Shown: in pieces, positions 11,758 through 23,117 of the stretch
Numbering within the stretch: position 1 is the stretch's first letter
Layout of the letters: every line of letters begins with the position of its first letter
NCBI GenBank assembly: GCA_025766275.1
Contig: JAFKAC010000005.1
Location: 2,046,001-2,110,000, forward strand
From: Lactarius indigo
Lineage: Eukaryota > Basidiomycota > Agaricomycetes > Russulales > Russulaceae
DNA: 64,000 nucleotides
Direction of reading: 5' to 3'
The notes under the pieces: generated by a model
Seen by the model: only the letters and a program-made list of their open reading frames with translations
Told to the model about the DNA's origin: nothing
Database searches by the model: none
Made by a program: the position numbers and the translations under genes

Positions 11758-14728
11758 ATGGCCTCCCCATCAGCCGACATCCATATCGACGTCCAACCCC
11801 ACCAAGTCTCTGAACGCGAGATGTCCCAAGGTGTTCACGAACCAGTCTCCGTATGCACAAGCCCAGAAGAAGGTAATCCAAACACGCGTAAGGCATTTCT
11901 TACTAGCACTTGGCTAGAAACCTTGTTTACGAACGGGCCTAGGTATCGACTCTGACTCAGATCATATTGTCCCTTCTCAGACAGTAGATCCGCCAGCACA
12001 AACTGCGGCCACCTTTATTGACGGATCGAACCTGTTGTTTTCTATGTATAATGAAGTGACAGTAGGACACGATTGGCGGGTAGTCGAAAACTGGAATAGT
12101 GATGCGGATAGTGCCGTTGTTGCTGTACGTCGCCACTTTACCATTCCGCTCGCTTATCGTTGTGCTCAATCACTGTAGAATGGTCTATTTTCAGTCGTGG
12201 TTGCTATTCTACTCGGGAGGTCATATCAAGACTTGAGGCTCAATTCGCAGGATGTCTCGGCCTTTTATCTTTCTCAGATTTATCAACAGTCGGTCGGCCA
12301 AAATACCACGACCCCACTTCCTTTTAAGGTTTCAGATCCATCCACATTCTCACCAGCACCATCCTCTGTCCGGGCCAGCGCATTGTGGTCTCTGAGCCTA
12401 GTAATCAGCCTCGCTTCTATGGTAATTGCAACGCTACTACGACAATGGGCCCGACGATACCTTCGCATCACTCAGGAGCCACATGGTCCACACAATCGTG
12501 CACGGATCCGTGAACTCGTAACGCAAGGAGTTGAGATGAAACAGCTCCAGCATATGTCCTCGGTCTTACCCGGGCTCTTCCACCTCTCGGTCTTCTTATT
12601 CCTGTCTGGGCTCATACATTCTTCCAACAACAGCACCGTTGACTTGGTCATTCTCGTGATCGCTTCTAGTTGTATAGGACTTTATTTTTTCGCAAGTCTT
12701 ATCTCATTGTCTTCCTTTTTCAATATTGTCTACACTCCGCTCTCTTCCTTTGCTTGGTTTTTGTGGTCGCGCATCGTTTCATTGACATACAAGCTACTTT
12801 ATAGTTCCTCTATAAGGCTACCTTTTATCGGGTATCGCACCCAGTATCGCTTTTGGGAATCGGCCCGAGCGTATCTCAGCCAGACATTCAGGAGTACGGC
12901 GGTAGACATGGAGGACCTAATTCGCAAGCGCTCTTCATCCCTCGACACATCGGTGGTCTCGCGGCTATTCGATTCACTGGATGGGCACGAAGATATGGAG
13001 CGATTTTTGTCTGCCATTCCGGGATTCTACAATTCAAGCGAGGTGACAAAGGATATCTTAATCCTAGAGGGGCTGAATGACAGGATACTTGCGCCTGCAA
13101 TCACGTTGTTCATGGACCGTTCCCTGTCATCTAATATACTCACCGAACCCAATAAGCAACAGCGCATCGCGATTTGTTTGCAGGCAATGAACGCGGACCC
13201 CTTACTTCTTCAATGTACCTTCTGGCAGGCACTCCAAACCTTAAATTCCGACATTTTCAAATGCGTTGACTTTGTCCGCTTCGCCCTAGAACATTTGCAC
13301 AGCAATGACTCAGATCCTTGGGTAAAGGACTATGCGCGATGCATAGTGGCCGTAGCTATTAGCCACATGCCTCTCGACGATGGTGCTTGGGTCGACGTCG
13401 CTTGGCGCTATCTGAAACCCCAGCACACCCAATATTTGTGGGAACGTCATAACCTACGACTCTGTAGCCTCATCTATCTCACCCGACAGTTGAAAGACTC
13501 CCGACTAGAGAACAGCAACCAATTCAAACAGGGGGGGATTTGGCGTACTGTTTTGGCGGTGGCTCTCAAGTTGGAGATTCTGAAAACCGCTCCTGGCCTC
13601 CAGCTCGAGTTCTGCGCCGTGTTAGATGAGCTCCGTTCTATGGCTTCGGATGGAGAGCAGCCATCCGAGATGGCGCGGTCGAATGCAGGGCTCGTCCTCT
13701 CCATCATACGCACTGCTTTCACTCCGTTGCACAAAGGCACTGCCGCTTTCACAATCGCGTCCTCTTCGTCCAAAGGCGACCAAGGTCCTGTGCTTCAGTG
13801 GTTAACTTCATGCTCTCCTCGTAGCACTCGTGGGGTAGGCACAAGGGCCGACCTTGGTGTCGCTCCGATTGCGCCAACAAACATCCTCGAGGACGATCAT
13901 CCCCAAGATACAGTACCTGAGGCCACCTACGTGCAAGGGCCATACCACGAGATACCATCACATTCCGACGTCACTCCATCCTATCACTACATCCCTCCCC
14001 ACGCCTCCCGTCCTCGTCCCCACGTGCCCCCATCCCTCGTGCCTGATTATCCTTATTCTCGACATACAGCGCCTGAGGCCCCCTATGCATACGAGCCACG
14101 CCACGAAACGCGATCACCGTCACCAGATTCCGACCTCCCTTCCCCGCGCAATGTCCCGGAGACCCGTCATTTTCCTCCCCATGTGCTACCCGGGGATGCC
14201 TACTTGCTAGGGCCACTCCACGAGATGCCATCACGGCCACATTCCGACGTTACTTCATTCAATCTCCACGTCCCCCATCCTTCCCGTCCCAGTCTCAGTC
14301 CCCCCATCCCCTCATCCCCCCGCTTCGGGCCCTATCGTCCTCTTCATCGAGTTACAACAACCGAGATTTCCTATGCACACGAGCCACGCCACGAAATGCG
14401 ACGGCCACCAGAACCCGTCCTCCCTCACCCATCCAACGTCCGTGAGACCAATCGTCCTTCCCGCCATGTGTCATTCTTGGCCGATGTGCACGAGATACGG
14501 CGACCACGACCACCTGTTCGCGATTTTGTAGTATCCCACGACCGTCCCCCCACCCCACTCCTCCCCCCACCCCCCATCCACGGGTTTGATCATCCTCGTC
14601 CTTGGATAGCACCCGCCACCTATGCACACGAGCCACGCAGCGAAGTGCAACCACCTTCACTACATTCTGACGTCACCCTGTTTCGATTGCTACGTCTCCC
14701 CTTCAACTCCCGACGTACTTTGCCTTGA
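11758..14728 (+). CDS. DUF6535 membrane protein, copy E, 953 aa with proline-rich repeat tail
   Basis: Exons 11758-11887, 11943-12124 and 12179-14728, with introns where copy C has them. The N-terminal domain has NLLFSMYNEVTVGHDWRV, NGLFSVVVAILLGRSYQDL, WSLSLVISLASMVIATLLRQ and WARRYLRITQE. The C-terminal half has SSLDTSVVSRLFDSLDG, LQTLNSDIFK and SDPWVKDYARCIVAVAIS. From about residue 640 to the end is a low-complexity tail rich in Pro, His, Arg and Ser. It holds five degenerate repeats built on Y-x-x-[EG]-P-x-x-E: YVQGPYHE, YAYEPRHE, YLLGPLHE, YAHEPRHE and YAHEPRSE. Copies A, B and D lack such a tail and copy C has only a remnant. The tail is probably disordered and cytosolic (inference). 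Confidence 0.82.
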
Positions 14729-14994
14729 TACCACTACCAAGTTGTTCCCTCACGTGTATACACAAAGAATACACCAGTGCTAATGATGATTAGCTCAGGT
14801 TGGCTTCTCTTCGTTTTTTGTAAATTTTGTCTCTCGTCTGGCTCTATATTCAATTCTAAGTCCTCTTCCGTCGTCCCCCCGAGTCACTGTATATTTGGCC
14901 AGTCATATCATATTCTTTCTCTCTGTCTAACCTTCCTTCCGTTGTTGTAGTAACTTGGTGGAGCGGATTGTGCTCAGACCACTCTAAAGTACCT
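14729..14994. other. 3' flank of copy E
   Basis: The first 40 or so bases match the sequence after the orphaned tail of copy C. Nothing else recognised. Confidence 0.4.
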
Positions 14995-15114
14995 ACTACA
15001 GTCGAAAATGTCATAATGCGTAATGAGTTAGAGCTGTTTTTCGATTCATCAAGGAGCCCATCAACACGAAAATGGCCATAACTCATTATGCATTATGAAA
15101 TTTTCAACTGTAGT
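14995..15114. mobile_element. 120-bp hairpin element, MITE-like
   Basis: Arms 14995-15030 and 15079-15114 are inverted repeats of 36 bp with three mismatches. They enclose a 48-bp loop that itself continues the pairing imperfectly. The outer ends read ACTACAG...CTGTAGT. No clear target-site duplication was seen. Size and structure fit a small non-autonomous inverted-repeat element. Confidence 0.6.
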
Positions 15115-16402
15115 CGTCGTGAATAGTTAGCAGAGTTGGAGACTTGCGAAAAGGACCCCGGAATATAAATGGATCCGGAAAAAAAAACCTGTGAAAAGTG
15201 GATTGGGGAAGGGTTGAAAGTATTTGAGTACCAGGGCTCCTTGGTCGTACTACAATATTGTTTATTTAAGAAGTTCGTGTGCGGACTTCGATCCATGTCA
15301 GTTTGAAATGCAGGGGTGAGGGATAGCAGTCAATGATGACTCGATGACATGGGCCCGGGGGACACGCCAGCATGAGCGAACTCCGTAATTTCTAAATCCG
15401 TAATAGTATTCCTGGATGAACATGGCAAGCAGAGACGTGCTATACTGTGGACCCAAACCTATGTCATTCAACGTACATTTTTATGGCGATCCAAACAGTC
15501 ATAATTGCAATGATATGCACAGTGATGAGCCATTTTATTGGGGATGCGTGAGCGTATGCTCCTCTCTGGGGGCGCCGTCAAGACAAGTCAAGGTACTGTA
15601 ATTGTTTGACTACGGTACTGTGATATTACGATTACCTAATGATTGGGTCTAGCCTCGGTTTGTCGGACTGTGTCCATTCCTGGCTGAATCCCAATGATGA
15701 TTTTGTAGCTGTACAGTAGGAATTGAGACAGATTTGCGCGGCCTCTGCCTGCTAGAGCAAAGTGGGGCTGTCGGACCCACATGGTGCATCCGTCTGCTAC
15801 CCGTCTCCGAGGATAAGGGTCAGTACAGTTTTCCCAGAGGCGGGCAAAGCCAGACGGTCAGCAGCGGTTTCGAACCTGCGAAAGTTCTCGTCGGGGGGCT
15901 ACCGCTACCCCGACCGCTGCGCCTTCCGAGTCCGTTTAGGGAGCCTACCAGTCTTACGACCTACCAGGGAAGTTGGCCAGTAGCATATCACGGCGCAGCG
16001 CAACCCCTGGTGGACTGGTTGCAATTTGGGTGAACGCGAGTGGGGAGGAGGGAGGCTTCCTGCTCGGCTTAAGTAACCAACCAGTGCGGCATTGGCACTG
16101 CGCTCCCACATACACTCCAGGCAGCCAAAACGGGCAGCCCCTTTCAAAGGCCCAGGCTCCACTTTCCGACCCCATGTCCCCATCAGCAAGGTCTTATCGC
16201 TGCGGGACCCCTCTGCCATCCGAAGATGCAATAGTGGCACACTTAGACAGGCCAGCCCCAAAAAACTTGCCATTTTTAGAAGAAAAAAAATACCCGCGTC
16301 CTACGTTCCGCAAATGGAAAGCCGGTCTCGTTTTCTCGCCAGTCAAGAGGCCGTCGAGACACCCTTTCTTGCGCTGACCATATCACTTTCTCGACACCTA
16401 GA
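15115..16402. other. Intergenic, no gene recognised
   Basis: 15115-15730 is AT-rich and unremarkable. 15730-16380 is more GC-rich and open in several frames on both strands, but no protein family, rRNA or tRNA could be recognised. Confidence 0.4.
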
Positions 16403-18439
16403 ATGCCCCGACGCAGTCGCAGCCGCCGGTCCTCCCGTCGTGGTGCAAATCATGAGGCCCAGCCACAAGATCTGGTCGACGAGACCGTCGAAACCCACTG
16501 TGGAGACAATCCCATAACTCAAAGTTCTGGTATGTCGACTCATTACTCGACGGGCCCTTCTCATTAACTATCTTCCAGCCGAAAACTACGGGGATCCTTC
16601 TGGAAAGCTGTGGTCGCTGTACCTTACCGAAGCTAAGAGGGAGGATGGCGAGATAGCTAAAAATTGGATCAAAGATACGGGCGGGGTCCTTATATTCGTG
16701 AGTTCTAAAACCTCCTTCTTTCTTTGTTCCATATCTAAACCAAACCATTGAAGAGCGGTCTTTTCTCCGCCATTGTCGCGGCCTTCATCATAGAAAGCTA
16801 CAAGAGACTCTCCCCCCAGTCGGGGGATCAGATGGTCGCCTTACTCGCCCAGCTCGTCAGCGCCTCCAACGGAGCACCGCCTGTGGTACCGGAAACCCCC
16901 CTATTCGAAGCGCCGGCGTATATTGTCAGGGTCAATGTGATGTGGTCCCTCAGCTTGGTCCTCAGCTTGTCCTGCGCGCTCCTCGCAATGTTAGTACGGC
17001 AATGGGCCCGAAGATATCTGGACTACACGCAGCACCGTAGCGCGCCTCGAAGGCAGGCGCGTATTCGGGCATACATGTTCGATGGCGTTGAGGAATTCCG
17101 CTTGTCCCAAGTCGTTGAGGCGATCCCTCTCCTCCTGCACACCTCCATTTTCTTCTTCTTCGCCGGTCTCATCGACTTCATTTTCCCCGTCAACGATACC
17201 GTTGCCCTTTATATCACTGGCTGCGTTGCGATTGTCGTATCGACGTACGCGATATTGACGCTGTTACCATTCTGGCGCCTCAACTCCCCGTATCACACAC
17301 CTCTGTCTGTGATCCCATACATTTCATTCCGGCTTTCTGCGTTCGGATTATTTTTGACTGCCTGGGCGATCGAGGGCATATTCCGTGGATTAATGGTGAT
17401 TACCTGGCCGTGGACAACTTCGACTCCTTGGCCCACCAAGTTGAGAGAGATACTCGATGAAAAGGTCAGCGCTTATCGCCCCCGGTTCTTTGGTAGCCCG
17501 CGGTGGAGGGCCGAGCTCGGCGCCATGGAAGCACCACCAAGTGTAGACGCGAGTGCACTGCACTGGGTACTTACTACTCTTAACGAAGATGAGGAATTCG
17601 AGGTCTTTGCCGCACGCATGCCGGGGTTCTTCGACTCTCGCGCAGTCCCCGACGCTACTTCGGCTATGCTTTCCCTCATGTCCGATGAATCGACATCTGA
17701 GCCCATCCTCGGGGCCCGTCTCCGTGAGCTTCTCGGGACGTGCCTTCCTGGAATGTCGCTTCTTACCGAAGAAAAACGGACGTACCGTCTGCACTTATGC
17801 CTAATTAGCCTGTGGTATTGTGCCAGGGAATACAATCAGCCCGAGAACTCGGAGGTTCCCTTATCCTCTTATGTCCGCGCTGTCTTCGCAGGTCCTGAAG
17901 TGATTCGCTGGATCCGGGCCGAACGGGACCTCGCCACCCGCTTGCTAGGACGCTGCTTTGGGTCGTTGATCGTCAAAAAGTTGGCAAATAACATGACGTC
18001 ACCCACCCGCAATGGCACAGCAACTATTACAGCGGATATGGCTTGCCTACCGGATATCCTTGGCGCCACTGACGAACAGGTGGCTGGCTGGCTTGGCCAA
18101 GAAGGCGCCATCGATCTCGCAAATGTCATTTCCCTCATCTCGGGCGAGATTGACACATTGGCCACCGATGGGACCAAAGGAGTGCCATCTAACGTAGTAG
18201 ATGTGTTTCAGCAGACCCTCAGCACCCTCGCAGATGGTATTGTCTCAAGTCACGCTGACGTCAAGTGGGACACCGACCAGGTGGCGCGGTTCCACGAGAT
18301 GTTTTCCAAGTGCGAAGCATCAGTCCCCGACATGCTCAAGGAACCACTACGGCACATGTCGGAGATATTGCTTCCGAGCTCCTACGTGGAAGAGGCGATA
18401 ACGGAGATTCCCCGTTCTGAATCGGATTCGGAGGATTAG
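16403..18439 (+). CDS. DUF6535 membrane protein, copy F, 643 aa (divergent)
   Basis: Exons 16403-16529, 16579-16697 and 16754-18439; phases fit without stops. The N-terminus is Arg/Ser-rich (MPRRSRSRRSSRRG). The domain begins at GKLWSLYLTEAKREDGEIAK and GGVLIF, then SGLFSAIVAAFIIESYKRL after the second intron. WSLSLVLSLSCALLAMLVRQ, WARRYLDYTQHRSAPRRQAR, LLLHTSIFFFFAGLIDFIF and ALYITGCVAIVVSTYAIL are membrane segments. FWRLNSPYHTPLSVIPY is the conserved loop motif. The C-terminal half differs from the repeated one of copies B-E. It contains MPGFFDSRAVPD and ends in an acidic tail, SESDSED. This is the common full-length architecture, and the gene is probably older than the module duplication. 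Confidence 0.87.
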
Positions 18440-18599
18440 ATACCTGCATCCTGGTACGTCCCAATTGCGCGATACTTTGATTTGGCCGTCGTCTCTATGT
18501 GCGCCGCGAGGTGCTTACTCTCATTAATTTTGTAGTGCAGATATTGTTACGATCGAGCTCTTGGTGACTTTATTTAATATGATGAACTAAAAAGACCAG
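18440..18599. other. 3' flank of copy F
   Basis: Untranslated or intergenic sequence after the TAG at 18437. No other feature seen. Confidence 0.4.
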
Positions 18600-19414
18600 G
18601 GACGGATTCGGCCACCACAGGCATATATGCATATATCGTCCTCCTGCACCTTCGTATAGATACTGGCGTAGTCACACGCTCTTGAGAGGGTGGCTATACT
18701 GCTGAAAGACATGTATATGGGTTCGTACCCATTGCTGGACTAGTGTTACGAGAAGCGTGGCAGAAAGACTGAATACTAGGCTCATGAACCAGTAAGCGTG
18801 ACCGGGACACCAGAGTAGCTAGGGCTGAAGTCAGGATAAGGAAGAGGAAGAGAGGACAGGGTGGACACATGGGAGGCGATGGAGGCGATGTGTTGAGAGA
18901 TCTGAGCAAGTAGTGCGACGTTTTGTTGCTGGTAGTTCGCCATCTGTTGCGCCGGATCCGCTTCGAAACTTTGCGTTCTACTGATGATGAAGGAGTAACC
19001 CAGCCTGGACAATTTCGGCCCATGCGTCAGTTCAGCATAAAATCGCAACAGAACTTGAAGTAGACGTACGAATATGAGCATACCGTCCATATTGTCTTTC
19101 AGGAATTGAATTCAGGCGTCATCGTGGTTCTTTTCTTCCTCTGCATGAAGAGATCATAACGGGTTGGCATTGTCGTCGAGATCCCCGATCATCTGCGGCA
19201 TCTTGGCGGACTGTTGTCGGACAGTGTCACCAAGTTGATCGGTTTCGACTATTCGTTTATAGCCAGCTAGACTCAAAACATTCTGGTGTTACTATGATTG
19301 CGGATGAGCTGGCGGGCCAGCCTTATCTTCTCATTCTGCCTCCCCTTTGGGCTTGGTACTACCTTCGGTGGGCCATGAGGGTTCGCTATCCCGTGCGGAC
19401 GTGCGTTTGCCCAT
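18600..19414 (-). pseudogene. Truncated DUF6535 copy G (relic of copy A)
   Basis: It aligns with copy A through DNMDGMLIF, MANYQQQNVALLAQISQHIA, SLPLPYPDFSPSYS and the ATLLVTLVQQW segment, then stops matching near 18600, so the C-terminal half is missing. The ATG at 19414 (MGKRTSARDSEPS) leads to an in-frame TGA where copy A has GGA. A helix corresponding to copy A's FSAALTSFI is disrupted. Similarity continues upstream to about 19690. It is a partial segmental duplication and not a functional gene. Confidence 0.8.
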
Positions 19415-20199
19415 TCCACGAACGCTATCACCTTTAGCCCCTTTCGATCTGTACCAAACTTGAGGGCAGAGTCCCAGAGTACGAAAGAATCACACCTGAA
19501 ACCTCAGGCCGGGGCTGCTGGACCTCAGGACTAACACCTTGACCTGGAAAGCTTGTCTGAATCATCCAAAGCCTTGCAGTTAAGAGGAAAGAAGAACTCA
19601 ACACACACTCTGCGCGTTACGGTCTTCCGTTACTGGTGCTGTGTGCTCACTGCCTCTGGAAGATTTGAACCGTCACTGCATTCTTACGTCCTTTTACCAG
19701 AGTGTGTGATAGTATACGTTGTTGGCCCGGGGACGCATGCGTTGCCACTATGGGTATGGTATTACTAAGCGACGCATATGTATATCAACGGCAACTGCCG
19801 ACGGGAGCTCACGCTCTAACACTGGCACTGGCATGCGCCTTCGTGATGTGTCTATCAATTCCAGTCTTCACCTCGCCCCATAACCTTATAGGTCTACAAC
19901 ACGAGATGAACGAGGGCAGGAGTTGCGGCGCGGATTGAGAAATATACAAGAAAAAGACATCGTACGAAGATGCAGTCTCACCTCACTTCGTGATGCTACT
20001 GTAGTGTGCCATCGACTTGCGCAATTTCCAGGACATCACGCGTCACGTTCAGGGAGTGGGATCGTCACGGATTCTAGTCGAAGACTGGGAATCGCATCGC
20101 CACTGCAGCTTACGAGGTCGGGGTGCGGTCTACCCAATATCTCCCACCCAGTCCCTGACCGAGCCAAAAGTTGGCGCAAGTACGGATTAAAGAGACATA
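19415..20199. other. Intergenic
   Basis: The first 280 or so bases duplicate the region upstream of copy A. The rest shows no recognisable gene. Confidence 0.4.
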
Positions 20200-20440
20200 T
20201 GGTGAAGCCCTTTTCACCCCGCCCGGCAGTAGATCAGGGTCCCACTCGACGTTTGCGTTGATCGAGGGCATTCCTTTGACGAGGATATGAACACCTGCTG
20301 AAACACGGCGCGTAGACGACCGACGACTGTATTTCACTCGACATGAGGGTAGCGATATTCGCGAGATCTATGTGGCGCCTTGTTGGCCAAGCCAGACCAG
20401 CACTTGTCCGTTTGCCCATTGTCGATGGTGATCGCAAGAT
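20200..20440 (-). pseudogene. C-terminal relic of a copy-F-type DUF6535 gene
   Basis: Minus-strand fragments in more than one frame resemble the end of copy F. IDLANIATLMSSEIQS matches IDLANVISLISGEIDT, and NANVEWDPD matches HADVKWDTD followed by the receptor of VARFHEMF. Only about 80 codons remain and they are frameshifted. It marks the right limit of the DUF6535 array. Confidence 0.6.
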
Positions 20441-21195
20441 ACCGTCCGAAATTAGGGTTTATCGCGAAATCAGAGTTACGGTGATTTCGATACTTGGACC
20501 AGGACATTAGCCATTAAGCCATGACCGAAAATTCCGGCGGTTTAGCGACACATGAACCAAACTGTACGTCCGAGAACAATCGATGCAACGCGCCAAGATA
20601 TCAAGGCGAGCTTAAGCAGAAAGAAGTTTCGAAGTGGAACATCGATGTCAGACGCACCCGTGGGACGACAGACGGGTACGGAGGAATGCGGAAGTTCCCG
20701 TTGGGGATTATGCCCAAGCTATCAAATGGTCAGACTTTCTACCACCGACTTAGTCGAAATGCGATTATATCTGTGTCGGAGTATTGAGAGGGTCGAAATT
20801 ACTTGCGCTATAGAGAGGGGATCAACGGCTCGAATGAGCAGCGAGATTGATTTGATTGCGATGATATGTTAATATTACCGAGGAAGGGAGTGCCTGCAGG
20901 CAAAGCGGAGGCAAACACGTTGCCGAGGCCATCGATCTCTTGAGTGTACACAGTCGGGAATTAAATTTGTGGGGAGCAGAGACAAAAACACGGGAGAATT
21001 TAGTTGGCTGAGCGCATGAAGGGAGAAAGACTAAGGAGGACTGAGTCAGAGAGCCGATGAGCGTTTAGTGCACAGTGGCTTAGGTAAGGTGGATTAGGCC
21101 AGGTGTCAACTCATCTTTCTCTCACCTTGTCCGCCATCTCCTCATCCCCACCACAACGACGCGGCCAGACTTTCCCTCCCTTCGCACCTAATATC
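20441..21195. other. Intergenic / 5' region of the bZIP gene
   Basis: No gene recognised. 21100-21195 is pyrimidine-rich and is probably promoter or 5' UTR of the downstream gene. Confidence 0.4.
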
Positions 21196-23117
21196 ATGTT
21201 GGTGGACAACGTTTTACACCACCATTCACCGCCACCCAATCCTAGTGACCTATCCGACTTTGTTAACCTGGACCTCTTTACTTCCCAAGGCTCTGCAACC
21301 TCCGACTCTCGTGATCCATCCCCGTCGGTGTCCACTCCCCTGTTTTCCCCTCTACCTGTCATATCCGAACCAAATCCCTCCGACTGGTTCAACTTCTCTC
21401 TCGATGATGACCCTGTCAAGCCCGACCCACCCGTTCCGCCACCAGTAACAGCCGTCCCTTGGGATTTCCTCTCCTTTCCAAATGACGGCACCGATTCGGG
21501 AGGCGCGAATGCGAGCGGCGGCCTTCCCCCAACCTTTGCCATTGATCCGCAGCTCATGTCAAGCCCAGTGCCCTCGAAACCTCCACAAGACTTTGATGAG
21601 ATGAAGGACAAGGTCGAGGAAAGGCATGAGGAGGAGGATGAGGAAGAGACAGTTGTCACGTCTCCTACCGTCAAGGTTGGTGGCAAAGGGAAATCTAGGA
21701 AGGGCACCGTTCAGTCCGGCGGCGTTCAGAAGAAAGCGACCATATCGGCGGTCGTAAGGGATAAAGATGACCCAAGGGAAGATGGCGATGATTGGCGCCC
21801 CTCCCCCGAAGAATACAAGAAGATGTCCAGTAAAGAAAAGCGTCAGCTTCGCAACAAGATCAGTGCTCGTAACTTCCGCGTGCGACGCAAGGGTGAGATA
21901 ATCATTTTTGTACGCTTACCCGTAGCTTACTCTGCCGTATCAGAATATATAACGACCTTAGAGGGGGATATTGCAGAACGTGACCGCCTCATCGACGCCA
22001 TCCGCAGCGAGCTGGGTTCGAGTCAGTCAGAGAACGCTGCGCTGAGGCAGGAAATCAGCACACTCAAGAAAGCCCTCCTTGCCTCCGCCGACCGGGCCGA
22101 GTCTCCTGTACTGCCACCACCGGGTCCTATCCCCGCACTACCCCCTGCCGTCCGCGCCAGTGCAAGTTCCGCGCTTGTCACTCCGAACACCCAAAAGGAT
22201 CTCCCCTCGTCACCTCGTCTTGCTGCCTCACCGTCCAATGCATTTTGGGGAGGAAGCACCGCCTTTGGTGGCATCACACCCGTACACACGACACTCATCC
22301 CAGAGAACGTCATTCATCCTCTTGCGAGTGTTAAGTCGTTGGCCGGGGACGCACGCAGTCCTAAACCCCAGGAGAATATCAACCCATCACTCAACTCCGG
22401 GAATACTCCCTTCTTTGCCAAGCTTTCCAAGATTGGCCCATTCGACTCGTTTGCCGAAGCCAGTCCATTCACGATGAAGGCGCTCGATGCGTATGTCTCA
22501 TCTTCGTTTATCATGAGACATTATATTAACCGCCGTCTAGGTACTGGATGCACCTTTGGTCTCGCTTGGCTCAGATTCAACCGACTCAATCCCAGTCACA
22601 GCCACCTTTTGCCAATGGCTCGACTACTGGTCTCCGCCCACATCACATCTCAAATCCCATTCCCTCCTCCTCGTCATCTCTTTCTGCTCTCCTTAGCGGG
22701 AAGCATACTTCCGCCTATCCGACATCACCCACATCACTGCCCATTGGTTCTGTGGATGCCTCATTCCCCTCCTCGAAGGAAACGTTTACGCCACATCAGG
22801 CCCTACTCGCCACGATGGTCTCACAGACGCTACTTCAGCGACTCGGTAGTGCTTTCTGGCAAGCTTTTGCAATGGACTCATCGGGCGAAACAACTCCCTC
22901 CACACTGGATGCAGACAAAATCCGGCGCGTCCTCGAAGGGAAGGCAGTTGTTAAGATCGTCGACGTTGAACCAGAAGAGATGGTGGGCGCTATACCTGCC
23001 TGCGCATCCATCCCAACCCTTTCTGACGGCTTGGAGACGCGGGAGTGCACGAAAGATTCCGGTCTCACTACCGCATTGGAGGACAGCATGCGGGTGCTGA
23101 GTTTGGGAAAGAAGTGA
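21196..23117 (+). CDS. bZIP transcription factor, 606 aa
   Basis: Exons 21196-21892, 21944-22490 and 22541-23117; the start is the ATG of MLVDNVLHHHSPPPNPSDL. The N-terminus is acidic and Pro/Ser-rich. The basic region at about residues 213-233 reads KEKRQLRNKISARNFRVRRK, with the N-x7-R signature of bZIP domains (N-KISARNF-R). It runs into EYITTLEGDIAERDRLI and SENAALRQEISTLKKALL, a leucine zipper to about residue 275. The rest is low-complexity with a conserved-looking C-terminal segment (ATMVSQTLLQRLGSAFWQAF). The first intron sits exactly between basic region and zipper, is 51 nt long and has no stop in frame. It should act in the nucleus; targets cannot be told from the sequence. Confidence 0.9.

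Noticed and set aside
15860..15960. tRNA-like TTCGAA box inside a GC-rich segment
   Set aside because: The bases around TTTCGAACC do not form a 5-bp T stem, and no acceptor stem or A box at the right distance was found.
15905..16380. Long overlapping open frames on both strands
   Set aside because: GC-rich composition explains them; no domain, splice structure or paralogue supports coding.
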